Assembly: GCA_020628165.1 (NCBI GenBank) | Contig: JAHDFM010000002.1 | Span: 155,271 to 199,806 of the forward strand | Source: Bdellovibrionales bacterium | GTDB taxonomy: Bacteria > Bdellovibrionota > Bdellovibrionia > Bdellovibrionales > UBA1609 | Length of the DNA: 44,536 nucleotides | Reading direction: 5' to 3' | Part shown: positions 26,005 to 33,774 of the stretch, piece by piece | Layout of the letters: each line of letters starts with the position of its first letter | Position numbering within the stretch: the first letter of the stretch is position 1 | Translations under genes and position numbers: made by a program | Notes under the pieces: generated by a model | Database searches by the model: none | Seen by the model: only the letters and a program-made list of their open reading frames with translations | Told to the model about the DNA's origin: nothing

Positions 26005-27303
26005 CTATAATTTATTTTGGGCAGTATTTAATACGAGGTCGTTCTCTGGTCGAATGGTGATACTGGCCGTGGGTTTGATCTCTTCTATATGTGAACTGGA
26101 AATATCATAATTTTGATATAAGTCTCTAATGATGCAAACAAGTTCTGTCATGGCCATTTCTCTACCAATGCAGGCGTGTCGCCCAAAACTAAATGGGAAG
26201 TAACTGAATGGTACTATTTTAGTCTCATTTAAAAAACGTTCAGGCATAAAGTCTTCAGGTGATGACCAGTAGTTTTGATCTCGATGAGTTATATATTGGC
26301 TCACCCACACGAGAGAACCTTTAGGCAATATCACCCCATTAATATCGACATCTTTAATCACCACTCTCGATCGAAACCAAGATGGGGGATACAAACGCAT
26401 GGCTTCTTCAATGCATGCTTTGATGTAGGGGTAAGTCTTATAAAGATCATTGATTTTTTCTGAGGGTTGACTCTTTAAAGCCTCTTTTTTTACAAGCTGT
26501 GATTTTTCTGGATGTTTTAATAACAAATAAATCGTCCAAAACAAAGCGTTCACTGTGGTTTCAAACCCTGCTAAGAAAAAAGTCAGTGACTGGCGGTGTA
26601 TTTCGTTTTGTTCTAGGGCAGACTTTAAGAGCACATCTGAATAAAAGTTAAGGTTCTTATCATTTGATTTTGTGGTGCTCGACTGAGTGAGCTCTTCAAT
26701 GTAATTAAAAAATAAGTTTTTCTGTTGTTTAAAAGTTCGATTGTTTTTATTAGGCCACCAAAAAGGAGCGGGGAACTTAGAAGACCCTCTTTTCAAAACG
26801 TAATCTGTCATAATGTTAATGGCATCAACAATTTCTAATTTTTTAAAGTTGTCCACTCCAAATAAGACTTTGAGAACCAAATCGTAAACCACTTGGGTAG
26901 ATAATTTTTGTAATGAGACTTTTGGTTTACCAGAGAGAGTGTTTTTCAAAGACTCTGTGCTCGTTAAACTGATATCAGTTAAAATTTTATTGAGTGAAGC
27001 GCGAGTAAAAAAAGATTGTGTGTATTTCTTTTGTCTGAGCCAGGTGGGACCACTCGATGTGAGTAAACTTTCTCCTAACCCTAGTTTTAATCCTTTTTCT
27101 TTTTCGTAGTGATCCCAATTTTCAGTCAGAACCTTTTTGATGTCCTTTGGGGCATTAAAAAAGTAAACTTTTTTGGGGCCTAACTTAAAGGTGAATGTGT
27201 TGCCATGGCTGCGCACATTGCGTTCTAAAAAATCAATTGGGTCAGAAAGAACATCGTTGGCCGAGCCTAAGAACATTTGTCCTTTAACATGGGGTAAAGT
27301 CAT
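26005..27303 (-). CDS. Cytochrome P450 monooxygenase
   Basis: A 432-residue heme-thiolate monooxygenase. Visible motifs: the oxygen-activating I-helix AGFETT (245-250), the K-helix ExxR (Glu300, Arg303) in EEAMRLYPPSWF, PERF (354-357) and the heme loop FSFGRHACIG with axial Cys378. All are intact. There is no N-terminal membrane anchor, so it is probably soluble and needs separate ferredoxin and reductase partners, none of which are nearby. Residue style (LYPPSWF, FLAGFETT) resembles the CYP102/CYP4-like fatty-acid group more than small terpene P450s, but I cannot give a CYP number. It is the last gene of the seven-gene operon and overlaps the upstream acyltransferase by 4 bases. Confidence 0.92.
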   Translation of the reverse strand: MTLPHVKGQMFLGSANDVLSDPIDFLERNVRSHGNTFTFKLGPKKVYFFNAPKDIKKVLTENWDHYEKEKGLKLGLGESLLTSSGPTWLRQKKYTQSFFTRASLNKILTDISLTSTESLKNTLSGKPKVSLQKLSTQVVYDLVLKVLFGVDNFKKLEIVDAINIMTDYVLKRGSSKFPAPFWWPNKNNRTFKQQKNLFFNYIEELTQSSTTKSNDKNLNFYSDVLLKSALEQNEIHRQSLTFFLAGFETTVNALFWTIYLLLKHPEKSQLVKKEALKSQPSEKINDLYKTYPYIKACIEEAMRLYPPSWFRSRVVIKDVDINGVILPKGSLVWVSQYITHRDQNYWSSPEDFMPERFLNETKIVPFSYFPFSFGRHACIGREMAMTELVCIIRDLYQNYDISSSHIEEIKPTASITIRPENDLVLNTAQNKL

Positions 27304-27923
27304 AAGTCGGCGCCCTTTACAATGGTATGTGCTTTCACACAGGCGTTATCTTTAATTTGAGTGCCCAATTGTAAAATGGAGTTGCCACCGACAGTGCAAT
27401 GAGCACCAATCACAACAGGTTTAAGGTAAAGGGTGAATTCATTGCGATTTTTAGTTTTGTTTATGAAGTGGGAGCAAATCTTTGTTCTCATACCTAAAAG
27501 AGTGTGGTCGCCAATTTCTAAAAAAGGGCGATCGACAACAATGCACTGTGGGCTCCAGAACACCCCTTTTCCAATTTTGGCGCCCCAAAGTCGCAGCCAC
27601 GCTGAGTACAAACCAGGAATGTATCTAATGGTTTCCTCGATGGCGGGGTACTTTAAAAAAGGGGTTTGTAGTTGAACGCTGAGCCACCAACAGACAAAAA
27701 CCTTGTCGTTTGATGGGTATTTTGATTGCGAGAGCTTAACATTGAATAAAAGAACACGAGTCAAAAGTGGTGGTAATAATAACAACCAAATCAAAAATGT
27801 CACAATCGCTCCACTCACACTAAAATGAGTGTAGCTTTGCCAAAGCAAGATCACTAGAAAAATTAAATTCATAAAGTAAAAATTATTTATAAAGTACATG
27901 ATCGCCCAGTTAATAACTTTCAT
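27300..27923 (-). CDS. Hexapeptide-repeat (left-handed beta-helix) acyltransferase with membrane N-terminus
   Basis: A 207-residue protein. Two hydrophobic segments occupy about 10-60 (FYFMNLIFLVILLWQSY, then AIVTFLIWLLLLPPLL). The C-terminal half, about 112-207, is a run of imperfect hexapeptides (KIGKGVFWSP, IGDHTLLGMRTKI, VIGAHCTVGGNSIL, GTQIKDNACVKA) that form a left-handed beta helix, as in WcaF- or serine-acetyltransferase-type enzymes. A likely catalytic His lies in ICSHF. Known relatives transfer acetyl or longer acyl groups from CoA. It starts directly after the GH3 stop with no gap and overlaps the P450 gene by 4 bases. A role in capping or acylating the operon's product at the membrane is inferred. 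Confidence 0.72.
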   Translation of the reverse strand: MKVINWAIMYFINNFYFMNLIFLVILLWQSYTHFSVSGAIVTFLIWLLLLPPLLTRVLLFNVKLSQSKYPSNDKVFVCWWLSVQLQTPFLKYPAIEETIRYIPGLYSAWLRLWGAKIGKGVFWSPQCIVVDRPFLEIGDHTLLGMRTKICSHFINKTKNRNEFTLYLKPVVIGAHCTVGGNSILQLGTQIKDNACVKAHTIVKGADL

Positions 27924-29462
27924 TTATAACCTCAGTGCCTGTGTTTCAAAAGACGTGGGTTTGATATCGCCCAATTTAATACCTTGTTGCAGTTTGAGCT
28001 GTTGATATTTTTGGAAGCCCTCAGTCACATGGATCACTTTTAAAGTGTTAAGTTGTCCAAGTTTCAAACACAAATCATAGTGGGGGTTTTGCTTCAGGTA
28101 GTTTTCAGTGGCATTACGGAATTCTTGCTTTGTTGTTTCATTGTCATCTGACTCTAAATACAAGTGATACTCTGGTTGAGGTTCTTTTGTTGGAGCGATG
28201 AGTGCAAACTTATATTTTAGTTGAGTCTCTTCATGTGCTTTACGTAGACAATCACTGACAAATTGGCTATTGAGTTTTTCGCCGGCCATGTCAGACACCT
28301 TATCAAGCTTTCCTTTGTATGAGATAAGGGGAGTGTTATGTAAAAAGCCATCACAAGTGATGACATCTTTAAGGTGATACCTGTAAAGTCCCGCAGAGGT
28401 CGTGAGTACCAGGCTGTAGTCGCCGCCCTTTTTCAGTTCATGAGCCAGCAGAGGTGTCTGTGTTTCAATGTTTTTGTTCAGATCTAAGAATTCAAAAAAA
28501 TGAGATGTGTAAGCTAAAATTTTATTGCTATTAAACGGAAAAGAAACAATCCCTTCAGTTGCCGCAAGTCCTTTTTGTTCAAACTGAAAATCAGGTAGCC
28601 TTCTTTTTAGCTGTTGGTAATAGTCAGTAGATTCACCGTCAGCCCAACACGAAATGATTTTGAGTTTCGGCCAGATAATTGGCCATGGGTTTTTTGACGA
28701 TAAGGCCCGTTCAATTTCTTTTCGTCGCTGTTTTTTTAATAGTGGTGCCAGGTCTGACCAGAGTTCGTGTATTTTGTTGAGAAGGTTGTCTAAAAAAGTC
28801 GGGCTCCATACAGAAACAAATCCAAGGTTTTTAGCTTTGAGTAAATGATAACAGGTTTGTCGCTCCCACTCTTTAAAAGATTCGATCTGAGAAATTGTGG
28901 TGGGTGTGGCAAACACAAATCGACTTAAAACTTTGCCAGCAAAGCCAAGGTAATTGGAGTCATCTTGTAAGCCCACAGGAATACCGGCATAACTTTCAAC
29001 AGTTGAAAAATTGGGTGAAATGGACCAATAACTCCGACTGGATAATAAACTTGGGTTTTTTTTATAAAGTTGATAAAGCCAGGGGGCCGTTGCCATTTGG
29101 ATGTCTTTAAAAAAGCTTTGGGTCATTGGAATGTATTTAGCTGAATCAGTGCTGCCACTGGTTTTTTCAAACAGCACAACTTTTTCTTGAGTGAGTTCAT
29201 CGAGCTGACCTGATTTAAGTTTTTCGATGTGAGTTTTAAAGTTGTCGTAACTTCGGAGAGGAACCGTCTTTTGGTAAGCTTTGACATCAGCAATATTTTT
29301 AAACTGATACTTACAGCCAAATTGACTGCCTTGATTATTGGCGAGAGTTTGTTTGAGGATCTGCTCTTGAGTGTTTTGTGGAGATGACAAATTTTTGCAA
29401 AAAAATTGGTATTTTTTTTTGAGGCTGGCCATATAAATTTTTTGTAAAGCGTAAGTCATCAT
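27924..29462 (-). CDS. GH3-type acyl-adenylating amide synthetase
   Basis: A 512-residue enzyme of the GH3 branch of adenylate-forming ligases, the family that in plants joins carboxylic acids such as auxin or jasmonate to amino acids. ATP-binding motif I is LFEKTSGSTDSAKYIP (97-112). Motif II reads LAATEG (299-304). Motif III is YRYHLKDV (360-367), the bacterial form of YRVGDV. Length and order fit the family, and all three ATP motifs are present. Substrate acid and amine cannot be told from sequence. Partners in the operon are two oxygenases, a desaturase-type enzyme and two acyltransferases, so a modified fatty or isoprenoid acid is a reasonable guess for the acid. It starts 14 bases after the Rieske gene. 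Confidence 0.85.
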   Translation of the reverse strand: MMTYALQKIYMASLKKKYQFFCKNLSSPQNTQEQILKQTLANNQGSQFGCKYQFKNIADVKAYQKTVPLRSYDNFKTHIEKLKSGQLDELTQEKVVLFEKTSGSTDSAKYIPMTQSFFKDIQMATAPWLYQLYKKNPSLLSSRSYWSISPNFSTVESYAGIPVGLQDDSNYLGFAGKVLSRFVFATPTTISQIESFKEWERQTCYHLLKAKNLGFVSVWSPTFLDNLLNKIHELWSDLAPLLKKQRRKEIERALSSKNPWPIIWPKLKIISCWADGESTDYYQQLKRRLPDFQFEQKGLAATEGIVSFPFNSNKILAYTSHFFEFLDLNKNIETQTPLLAHELKKGGDYSLVLTTSAGLYRYHLKDVITCDGFLHNTPLISYKGKLDKVSDMAGEKLNSQFVSDCLRKAHEETQLKYKFALIAPTKEPQPEYHLYLESDDNETTKQEFRNATENYLKQNPHYDLCLKLGQLNTLKVIHVTEGFQKYQQLKLQQGIKLGDIKPTSFETQALRL

Positions 29463-29476
29463 TTTTTAAATCACCT

Positions 29477-30478
29477 TTAAAGGAAAAACTCTGCTTTTAA
29501 AATTTTATTAGGCATAGCTTTTTTTTGTATACGAAAGTGATTTTCATACTGATATTTTAAGTAGGTTGAGGCTAAGTCACTTTTTTGCATATATGCGGGT
29601 TGTTTGCTGGTTCTTTTTCTGTTTTCTTCTTGGCTTGCTAAGATCTTACGGTCTTGCTTGATAATTTTGTCTGTAATGTATTTGAGAGCTAAATTTAAAA
29701 GCGGACCTATCAATTTGGCCTTTATGCCACAGCTGATAATAACTTGAGTGCGCTCCTCGTCGATGGGCACCGCGTGCAAATAAGTGAGGTGATGAATATT
29801 GCCGTAGTGATAATTCACTTCCAAGGAATAAGGACCTTTGTACTCATCTGTGTGCGCAACACCTGAGTTCATACCTGGTATGAGTCGGCCCACAAAACTT
29901 TTGATGTTTTGTTCTTCGACGGTGGTGACCTTAACTCCCATCTCAGTGAACTCAATGTTTGAAGTTACCTTTTGATGGGGTTGTGACCGGTAAAGGCCGC
30001 TATGAACAAAGCAAGTGTGACTGCAGTCAAATCCGTTGTCTAGAATGGCAAGAGGTTGTGCTTTGATTTCATATTGAAAGTGAGACCAACTGTGACTTTT
30101 TAAGATTGGAAACTGTGGCTTAACAATATTTTCCTTGCCCCACTTGATGTAAATAAAGTCACCATCGTCATGGCAGTCATAAAACGAGGTTTTCACATTG
30201 TGTACGGTTTCAATATTGCATGGAATCTTTTGACACGCTCCTTTGCCATCAAACTCCCAGCCGTGATAAGGGCATTGAATATTGTCGTTGATGACTTTTC
30301 CATCTGATAGTGAAGCGAGCTTGTGCGGACATATGTCATCAAGAGCTTTGACTTTTTTTTGAGAGTCTCTGAACAGCACCAGGCTTTGTCCCATGATTTC
30401 TTTCTTGAGTGGCTTTTTTTTTAGTGTTCGACTGCGACACACTGACAGCCAAGTTGTTGTTTTTAGGTTTTTCATCAT
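29477..30478 (-). CDS. Rieske [2Fe-2S] mononuclear-iron oxygenase
   Basis: A 333-residue ring-hydroxylating-type oxygenase alpha subunit. The Rieske cluster ligands are Cys50 and His52 (ICPHKLASL) and Cys69 and His72 (CPYHGWEF). The mononuclear iron is held by His154 and His159 in DCSHTCFVH. The third, acidic ligand is probably Asp276 in IKQDRKIL, by likeness to KshA-type enzymes. Short single-component relatives act on sterols, chlorophyll breakdown products or methoxy aromatics. The frame stays open to an ATG at 30595, but that would run 116 bases into the upstream gene. The paired ATGs at 30478 and 30475 follow AAAGG by 7 bases and come one base after the upstream stop. A reductase partner is not encoded nearby. 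Confidence 0.88.
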   Translation of the reverse strand: MMKNLKTTTWLSVCRSRTLKKKPLKKEIMGQSLVLFRDSQKKVKALDDICPHKLASLSDGKVINDNIQCPYHGWEFDGKGACQKIPCNIETVHNVKTSFYDCHDDGDFIYIKWGKENIVKPQFPILKSHSWSHFQYEIKAQPLAILDNGFDCSHTCFVHSGLYRSQPHQKVTSNIEFTEMGVKVTTVEEQNIKSFVGRLIPGMNSGVAHTDEYKGPYSLEVNYHYGNIHHLTYLHAVPIDEERTQVIISCGIKAKLIGPLLNLALKYITDKIIKQDRKILASQEENRKRTSKQPAYMQKSDLASTYLKYQYENHFRIQKKAMPNKILKAEFFL

Positions 30479-30479
30479 A

Positions 30480-31268
30480 TCAATGCCTTTGCTCGATATC
30501 TTTGAGAGTTTTCTTTGAAATGAGCGGCAAAAGATTCCACTTACGTACGATTTTTTTGAGTGTACGGTAAAAGATATTGCAAAAAGTAAAAACATTTAAA
30601 TGCGACAAGCAGACAAGCTCTTCCCCTTTGAGGTGATTGGGGTTTTTAGAATTTAAAAACTGAACCTCGGGGAGTTTAAGAACACTTTGAGTGAACAAAG
30701 CTTTCGGATGAATGAATGTCACTTCTGAGGTTTGCGGTCGAACTACTCCTGTACTCTCGTGGTAACAAGAACCAAATTTATTTTTTGCTAACGAGTGCAT
30801 CAGCTCTTGTATTTTGTCTGGCGTTTTTGTTTTGTAATTGGGCCAGTAGTGGATGCTATTTTTTGCCATTATCAAATAAGTTTTATAACCCATGACAATG
30901 AGAAGCCAATAAAGTGGTGTGAATGGATTTTTTAACTTCCAAAATATAAATTCTTTGGCAAATTGAAAGTGGAGAGCTTTTTGTCCCCAGTAATCGGGAA
31001 GTATCATGGTGTCGCCCGAATAAAAAACTCCGTAAGTTTTGTTTTGAAAGGTGTGTTTGTAAATTTCTAACGTGGAAAAACCTTGAATGCTTTGGTCGCC
31101 AGTGTCTCTGCCGATAAAAATTTTCTGTTTGGCTTTAATGTCATTGAGGAATTCTTCTTTAGAAGTGTTTTGATAGTTTTGTGAATAGATCTGCCAAAGG
31201 CGATCCATTTCGTTGGGTTGAATGGTTGCTGTGAGTTGTGACTTCATTTTCAGTTTTTTAGATCTCAT
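30480..31268 (-). CDS. GNAT-like N-acyltransferase
   Basis: A 262-residue protein, probably of the GNAT fold. The stretch IFIGRDTGDQSIQGFSTLEI, then GVFYSGDTMILPDYWGQK and HFQFAKEFIFWKL, follows the order of a GNAT core, with the acyl-donor-binding turn near DYWGQKALH. A hydrophobic stretch (FTPLYWLLIVMGYKTYLIM) in the middle may lie against the membrane. The rest has no clear motif. The gene overlaps the desaturase gene by 11 bases and ends one base before the Rieske start. If the assignment holds, it could place an acyl group on an amine in the operon's pathway. The family call is the weakest of the operon. Confidence 0.5.
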   Translation of the reverse strand: MRSKKLKMKSQLTATIQPNEMDRLWQIYSQNYQNTSKEEFLNDIKAKQKIFIGRDTGDQSIQGFSTLEIYKHTFQNKTYGVFYSGDTMILPDYWGQKALHFQFAKEFIFWKLKNPFTPLYWLLIVMGYKTYLIMAKNSIHYWPNYKTKTPDKIQELMHSLAKNKFGSCYHESTGVVRPQTSEVTFIHPKALFTQSVLKLPEVQFLNSKNPNHLKGEELVCLSHLNVFTFCNIFYRTLKKIVRKWNLLPLISKKTLKDIEQRH

Positions 31269-32193
31269 AGCTTTCTCTTTGTTGTAGAGGTGTTAAGTTC
31301 TCTTGTGGCCAAAAGATCTCTTGCAAGGTAAACTGGCGTATGTAACTGATCCATTCATGCAATTGAACTTTGTGAGCCGGTTCAAACTCATATTTGTGAA
31401 GAGCATAATGGGGGAGGTTAGGCTGTCTGTGGTGTGCGTTGTGCAAATTGAAGTTGAGCAAAACCCAGCGGTCAATCAAGGGGTGAATGTAAATGGTTCG
31501 TGAATGTGGATTTTGTAATGTGACGGGCAAAGGCTTTTGGCGTTGTTTGTAAGATTTTAAGTTGGGCAGTAAGGCATGTTGACTTAGCAGAATAATGTCC
31601 GACGAAAAAAGAAAAAACAACCATGGCAATAAAAAGATCTGCAAGTAGGTCCACTGCAATAAAAACACAAGGGCTACATGAGCCACAATTAACAAAATAC
31701 AGCTCATGCGATACAGGTTGAGTTGGCTTTCATTGTGAGTGCTTAGTTTTAAACTTTCAGTGCTCCAAAAATTATTAGAGCCATGTACAAAAGAACAGAC
31801 GGGTAAACCTAAGCGCCAGCACGCTTCAAAAAAACGCAACTTCAAGGGGTGTGGTTTGTTTTTAAGGTAAAAATGAGTCGGGTCTTTGTCGTTATTACCA
31901 GTCCAGAGGTGATGGGCTTGGTGTTGATACTTCCAAGGAAAATATGGAATAAAAACGATCAAAGAGGCAAGGTGCCCTATTAGGTGGTTGAGTTTTCTTT
32001 GTTTAAAGTAAGAGTTGTGACCACAAGTGTGCAAAATTGAAAACCACGACCACATTAGACCACATAGTAAGGTTTGACCTAGGGCCCATGCTGGCAACGA
32101 TTGCAAACTTAAATAAAAAGCAAGAACACTCACACAGCTGATACCAACAAATGAAAGTAAAGATAACTTAAAAGACGTTTTAAGAGTTTGCAT
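31258..32193 (-). CDS. Membrane fatty-acid desaturase / hydroxylase
   Basis: A 311-residue di-iron membrane enzyme of the fatty-acid desaturase superfamily. All three histidine boxes are present: HTCGH (55-59), HQAHH (91-95) and HNAHH (251-255), with an extra His206 in LLSQHALLPN. Four to six hydrophobic segments surround them. These boxes bind the two irons that abstract hydrogen from an acyl chain, or hydroxylate it in the carotene-hydroxylase branch. The superfamily contains desaturases, hydroxylases and ketolases, and sequence alone does not choose among them. It starts 2 bases after the DUF962 gene and overlaps the GNAT-like gene by 11 bases. Electron donors are not encoded nearby. Confidence 0.87.
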   Translation of the reverse strand: MQTLKTSFKLSLLSFVGISCVSVLAFYLSLQSLPAWALGQTLLCGLMWSWFSILHTCGHNSYFKQRKLNHLIGHLASLIVFIPYFPWKYQHQAHHLWTGNNDKDPTHFYLKNKPHPLKLRFFEACWRLGLPVCSFVHGSNNFWSTESLKLSTHNESQLNLYRMSCILLIVAHVALVFLLQWTYLQIFLLPWLFFLFSSDIILLSQHALLPNLKSYKQRQKPLPVTLQNPHSRTIYIHPLIDRWVLLNFNLHNAHHRQPNLPHYALHKYEFEPAHKVQLHEWISYIRQFTLQEIFWPQENLTPLQQRESYEI

Positions 32194-32195
32194 AC

Positions 32196-32540
32196 TTAAC
32201 TCAACTGTACCTGCTGAGAGTATTTTTGGTTTGCTATCGCAACATGGTGGGAGTACTTGCCAGTCAGTACGTATATAAAAATCATAAACAAGTAGTACAA
32301 TGTTTGTGGGTGAAGAAAGTCTTTGCTGCGCACCTGACCGTCTTTAAATAAAACATGCCCAAGTGTTCCCAAGATTCCAGAAAGAGACAGCAACACAAGA
32401 TAAAGCCACTTTTGAGTGATCAATACATAAGCCAAGACGGCGATGTGAACTACAAAACTAAAAAAGTGAAAAACAAGATTGCCAGTTTTTTGATGTCGAT
32501 AAACAAAAAACTCCCACTCGGTCATGTTGTTTGGTTTCAT
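32196..32540 (-). CDS. DUF962 / Mpo1-like small membrane protein
   Basis: A 114-residue protein with three to four membrane helices. The start reads TEWEFFVYRHQKTGNLVFHF, which matches the His-rich entry motif of the DUF962 family; its yeast member Mpo1 is an iron-dependent dioxygenase that shortens 2-hydroxy fatty acids. A further LGHVLF and a C-terminal HHVA stretch supply more histidines. The frame is open to a GTG at 32555, but GGAGGGG 3-4 bases before the ATG at 32540 decides the start. As first gene of the seven-gene operon it could remove one carbon from a hydroxy acid or bind the lipid substrate. The family match is by eye and moderate. Confidence 0.55.
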   Translation of the reverse strand: MKPNNMTEWEFFVYRHQKTGNLVFHFFSFVVHIAVLAYVLITQKWLYLVLLSLSGILGTLGHVLFKDGQVRSKDFLHPQTLYYLFMIFIYVLTGKYSHHVAIANQKYSQQVQLS

Positions 32541-32974
32541 AAACCCCTCCGTCACAAGATATAAACTTTTTATAAAAACCAGGGTTCTCCGTCTAAGGAC
32601 TGAGGAGTGATTGTACTTTTTTCAGTGAGACATTAATTTTACTAAAGTAAATAATTTTGATGGGTGGTGTTTGCACGGTCTAAGTTTATGGCTTGTGACA
32701 GTTATTAATGCTTTTTGTCTGTGAAATGATTTGTTTTATATTTTTAAATTTATCAGAACCTTTTTAAAGCTGTAAAAAATATCAAAGTTTGTAATCAACG
32801 ACCCATGTCAAAAAAATAGAGGTCACCTCATAGACCCAAACTCTTTGTTCTTTCTTCGACGTAAGTTTTTTGGTGCCGCTTACTCCTCATACCTCAATTT
32901 TGAGTCTATGAGATGGCCTCTAGGATTATTTAGCTGCAAATAACTATTAAGTTATCTAGCAAAAATAACTAAAC
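32541..32974. other. 434-base gap upstream of the seven-gene operon
   Basis: No gene fits here in either strand. It holds the structured RNA candidate at 32810-32922 and, below it, an AT-rich stretch (32556-32809) that must carry the operon promoter. I could not find a convincing -35/-10 pair with normal spacing. A six-base-arm inverted repeat TTTACT-AA-AGTAAA lies near 32639-32652. Confidence 0.6.
32810..32922 (-). ncRNA. Candidate structured small RNA closed by a 19-bp stem and U-run
   Basis: On the minus strand, TAGAGGCCATCTCATAGAC (32904-32922) pairs with GTCTATGAGGTGACCTCTA (32817-32835) over 19 positions with one mismatch and one G-U pair, and is followed at once by seven U (32810-32816). 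The 68-base interior can form two more stems: GTAAG with CTTAC (32861-32883) and CTCA-ATTT-TGAG (32893-32904, which competes with the last closing pair). Such a stem plus U-run is how bacterial small RNAs or leader RNAs end. The interior does not match 6S, SRP, tmRNA or the c-di-GMP-I riboswitch pattern that I know. It may instead be an unusual terminator for the gene at 32975. Confidence 0.42.
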
Positions 32975-33487
32975 TTATTTTTTTGGCATTGCATGGCAAA
33001 GGCCAGTGACCATGTCTACAGAAAAGGATGCAGGGTCTCTAGGGTTCTCAGTTTGCTTGGTTAAATAGCTCACTTCTACAAACTCAAACTTTTCCCCTAA
33101 GTTGTCACGAATATGTCGTATGCATTCACGAGTGAAACGGTCAACGTTATCAGAGTGTGAGTCTGTTTTGCGCGCTTCCACAGCAAGGGATGCAACTTTA
33201 CCACTCGGGTGAAGATCGTTGGCGTCGACAAAGTCTTTGCGATTCACTTCGTGGCGAATGTGACCTCGGCGTATGACTTTTCTTTTGTTAATGTATTTGT
33301 AATGATTCACTTTGTTTTTGGAACGTAAATGACGTTGAAACTCAGTTTCACCTTCTGTCTTTTCAAGTTCTTTCTTATTAGGGTTTTGATGCTCGTAATA
33401 TTCAGACACATTTTTTTTGGCTTCTTCAGAATTGGCCCAAACCATTGCTGGCAAAATCATCACTAAAGCTACGCACAGTCTTAGCAT
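32975..33487 (-). CDS. Small basic secreted protein, unknown function
   Basis: A 170-residue exported protein. The signal peptide is MLRLCVALVMILPAMVWA with cleavage near residue 18. The mature part is very rich in Lys, Arg, Glu and His, with a basic cluster (YINKRKVIRRGHIRHEVNRK) and two cysteines near the end (RECIRHI and GLCHAM) that could form one disulphide. No family is recognised. A good ribosome site, AAGGAG, lies 6 bases before the ATG. It stands alone between the structured RNA candidate and the divergent nuo operon. A nucleic-acid- or polyanion-binding role in the periplasm is possible from charge alone, but unsupported. Confidence 0.65.
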   Translation of the reverse strand: MLRLCVALVMILPAMVWANSEEAKKNVSEYYEHQNPNKKELEKTEGETEFQRHLRSKNKVNHYKYINKRKVIRRGHIRHEVNRKDFVDANDLHPSGKVASLAVEARKTDSHSDNVDRFTRECIRHIRDNLGEKFEFVEVSYLTKQTENPRDPASFSVDMVTGLCHAMPKK

Positions 33488-33774
33488 TTCAAACTCCTTG
33501 TTAACATCTATTCGACATTTTATCTAAGAAAGTTAAATGTTTAGGTGACCAAGCGCTGGACCATGGTAGGGCTGGTAGTGATTATTATCTTACCAAAATA
33601 TGCTAACAATTAGGGCTAAAGTTGAGTTCGGTGTGAGAGTTGTTGTTACATTCCTAGTTCAAGTGCCAAAATCACTAACGCAATCAGATATATATGCAGA
33701 TTTCGCTGACGTCCATGTGATCTGATGATAGAAAAATGAGTATTGAAAACCAACTGATTCTAAAGGTGTTACTT

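Noticed and set aside
30479-30595. Longer N-terminus for the Rieske oxygenase
   Set aside because: It would overlap the GNAT-like gene by 116 bases; a good ribosome site precedes the later ATG pair.
32810-32922. c-di-GMP-I riboswitch or 6S RNA
   Set aside because: The interior lacks the conserved riboswitch core and GNRA/receptor pair, and is too short for 6S RNA.
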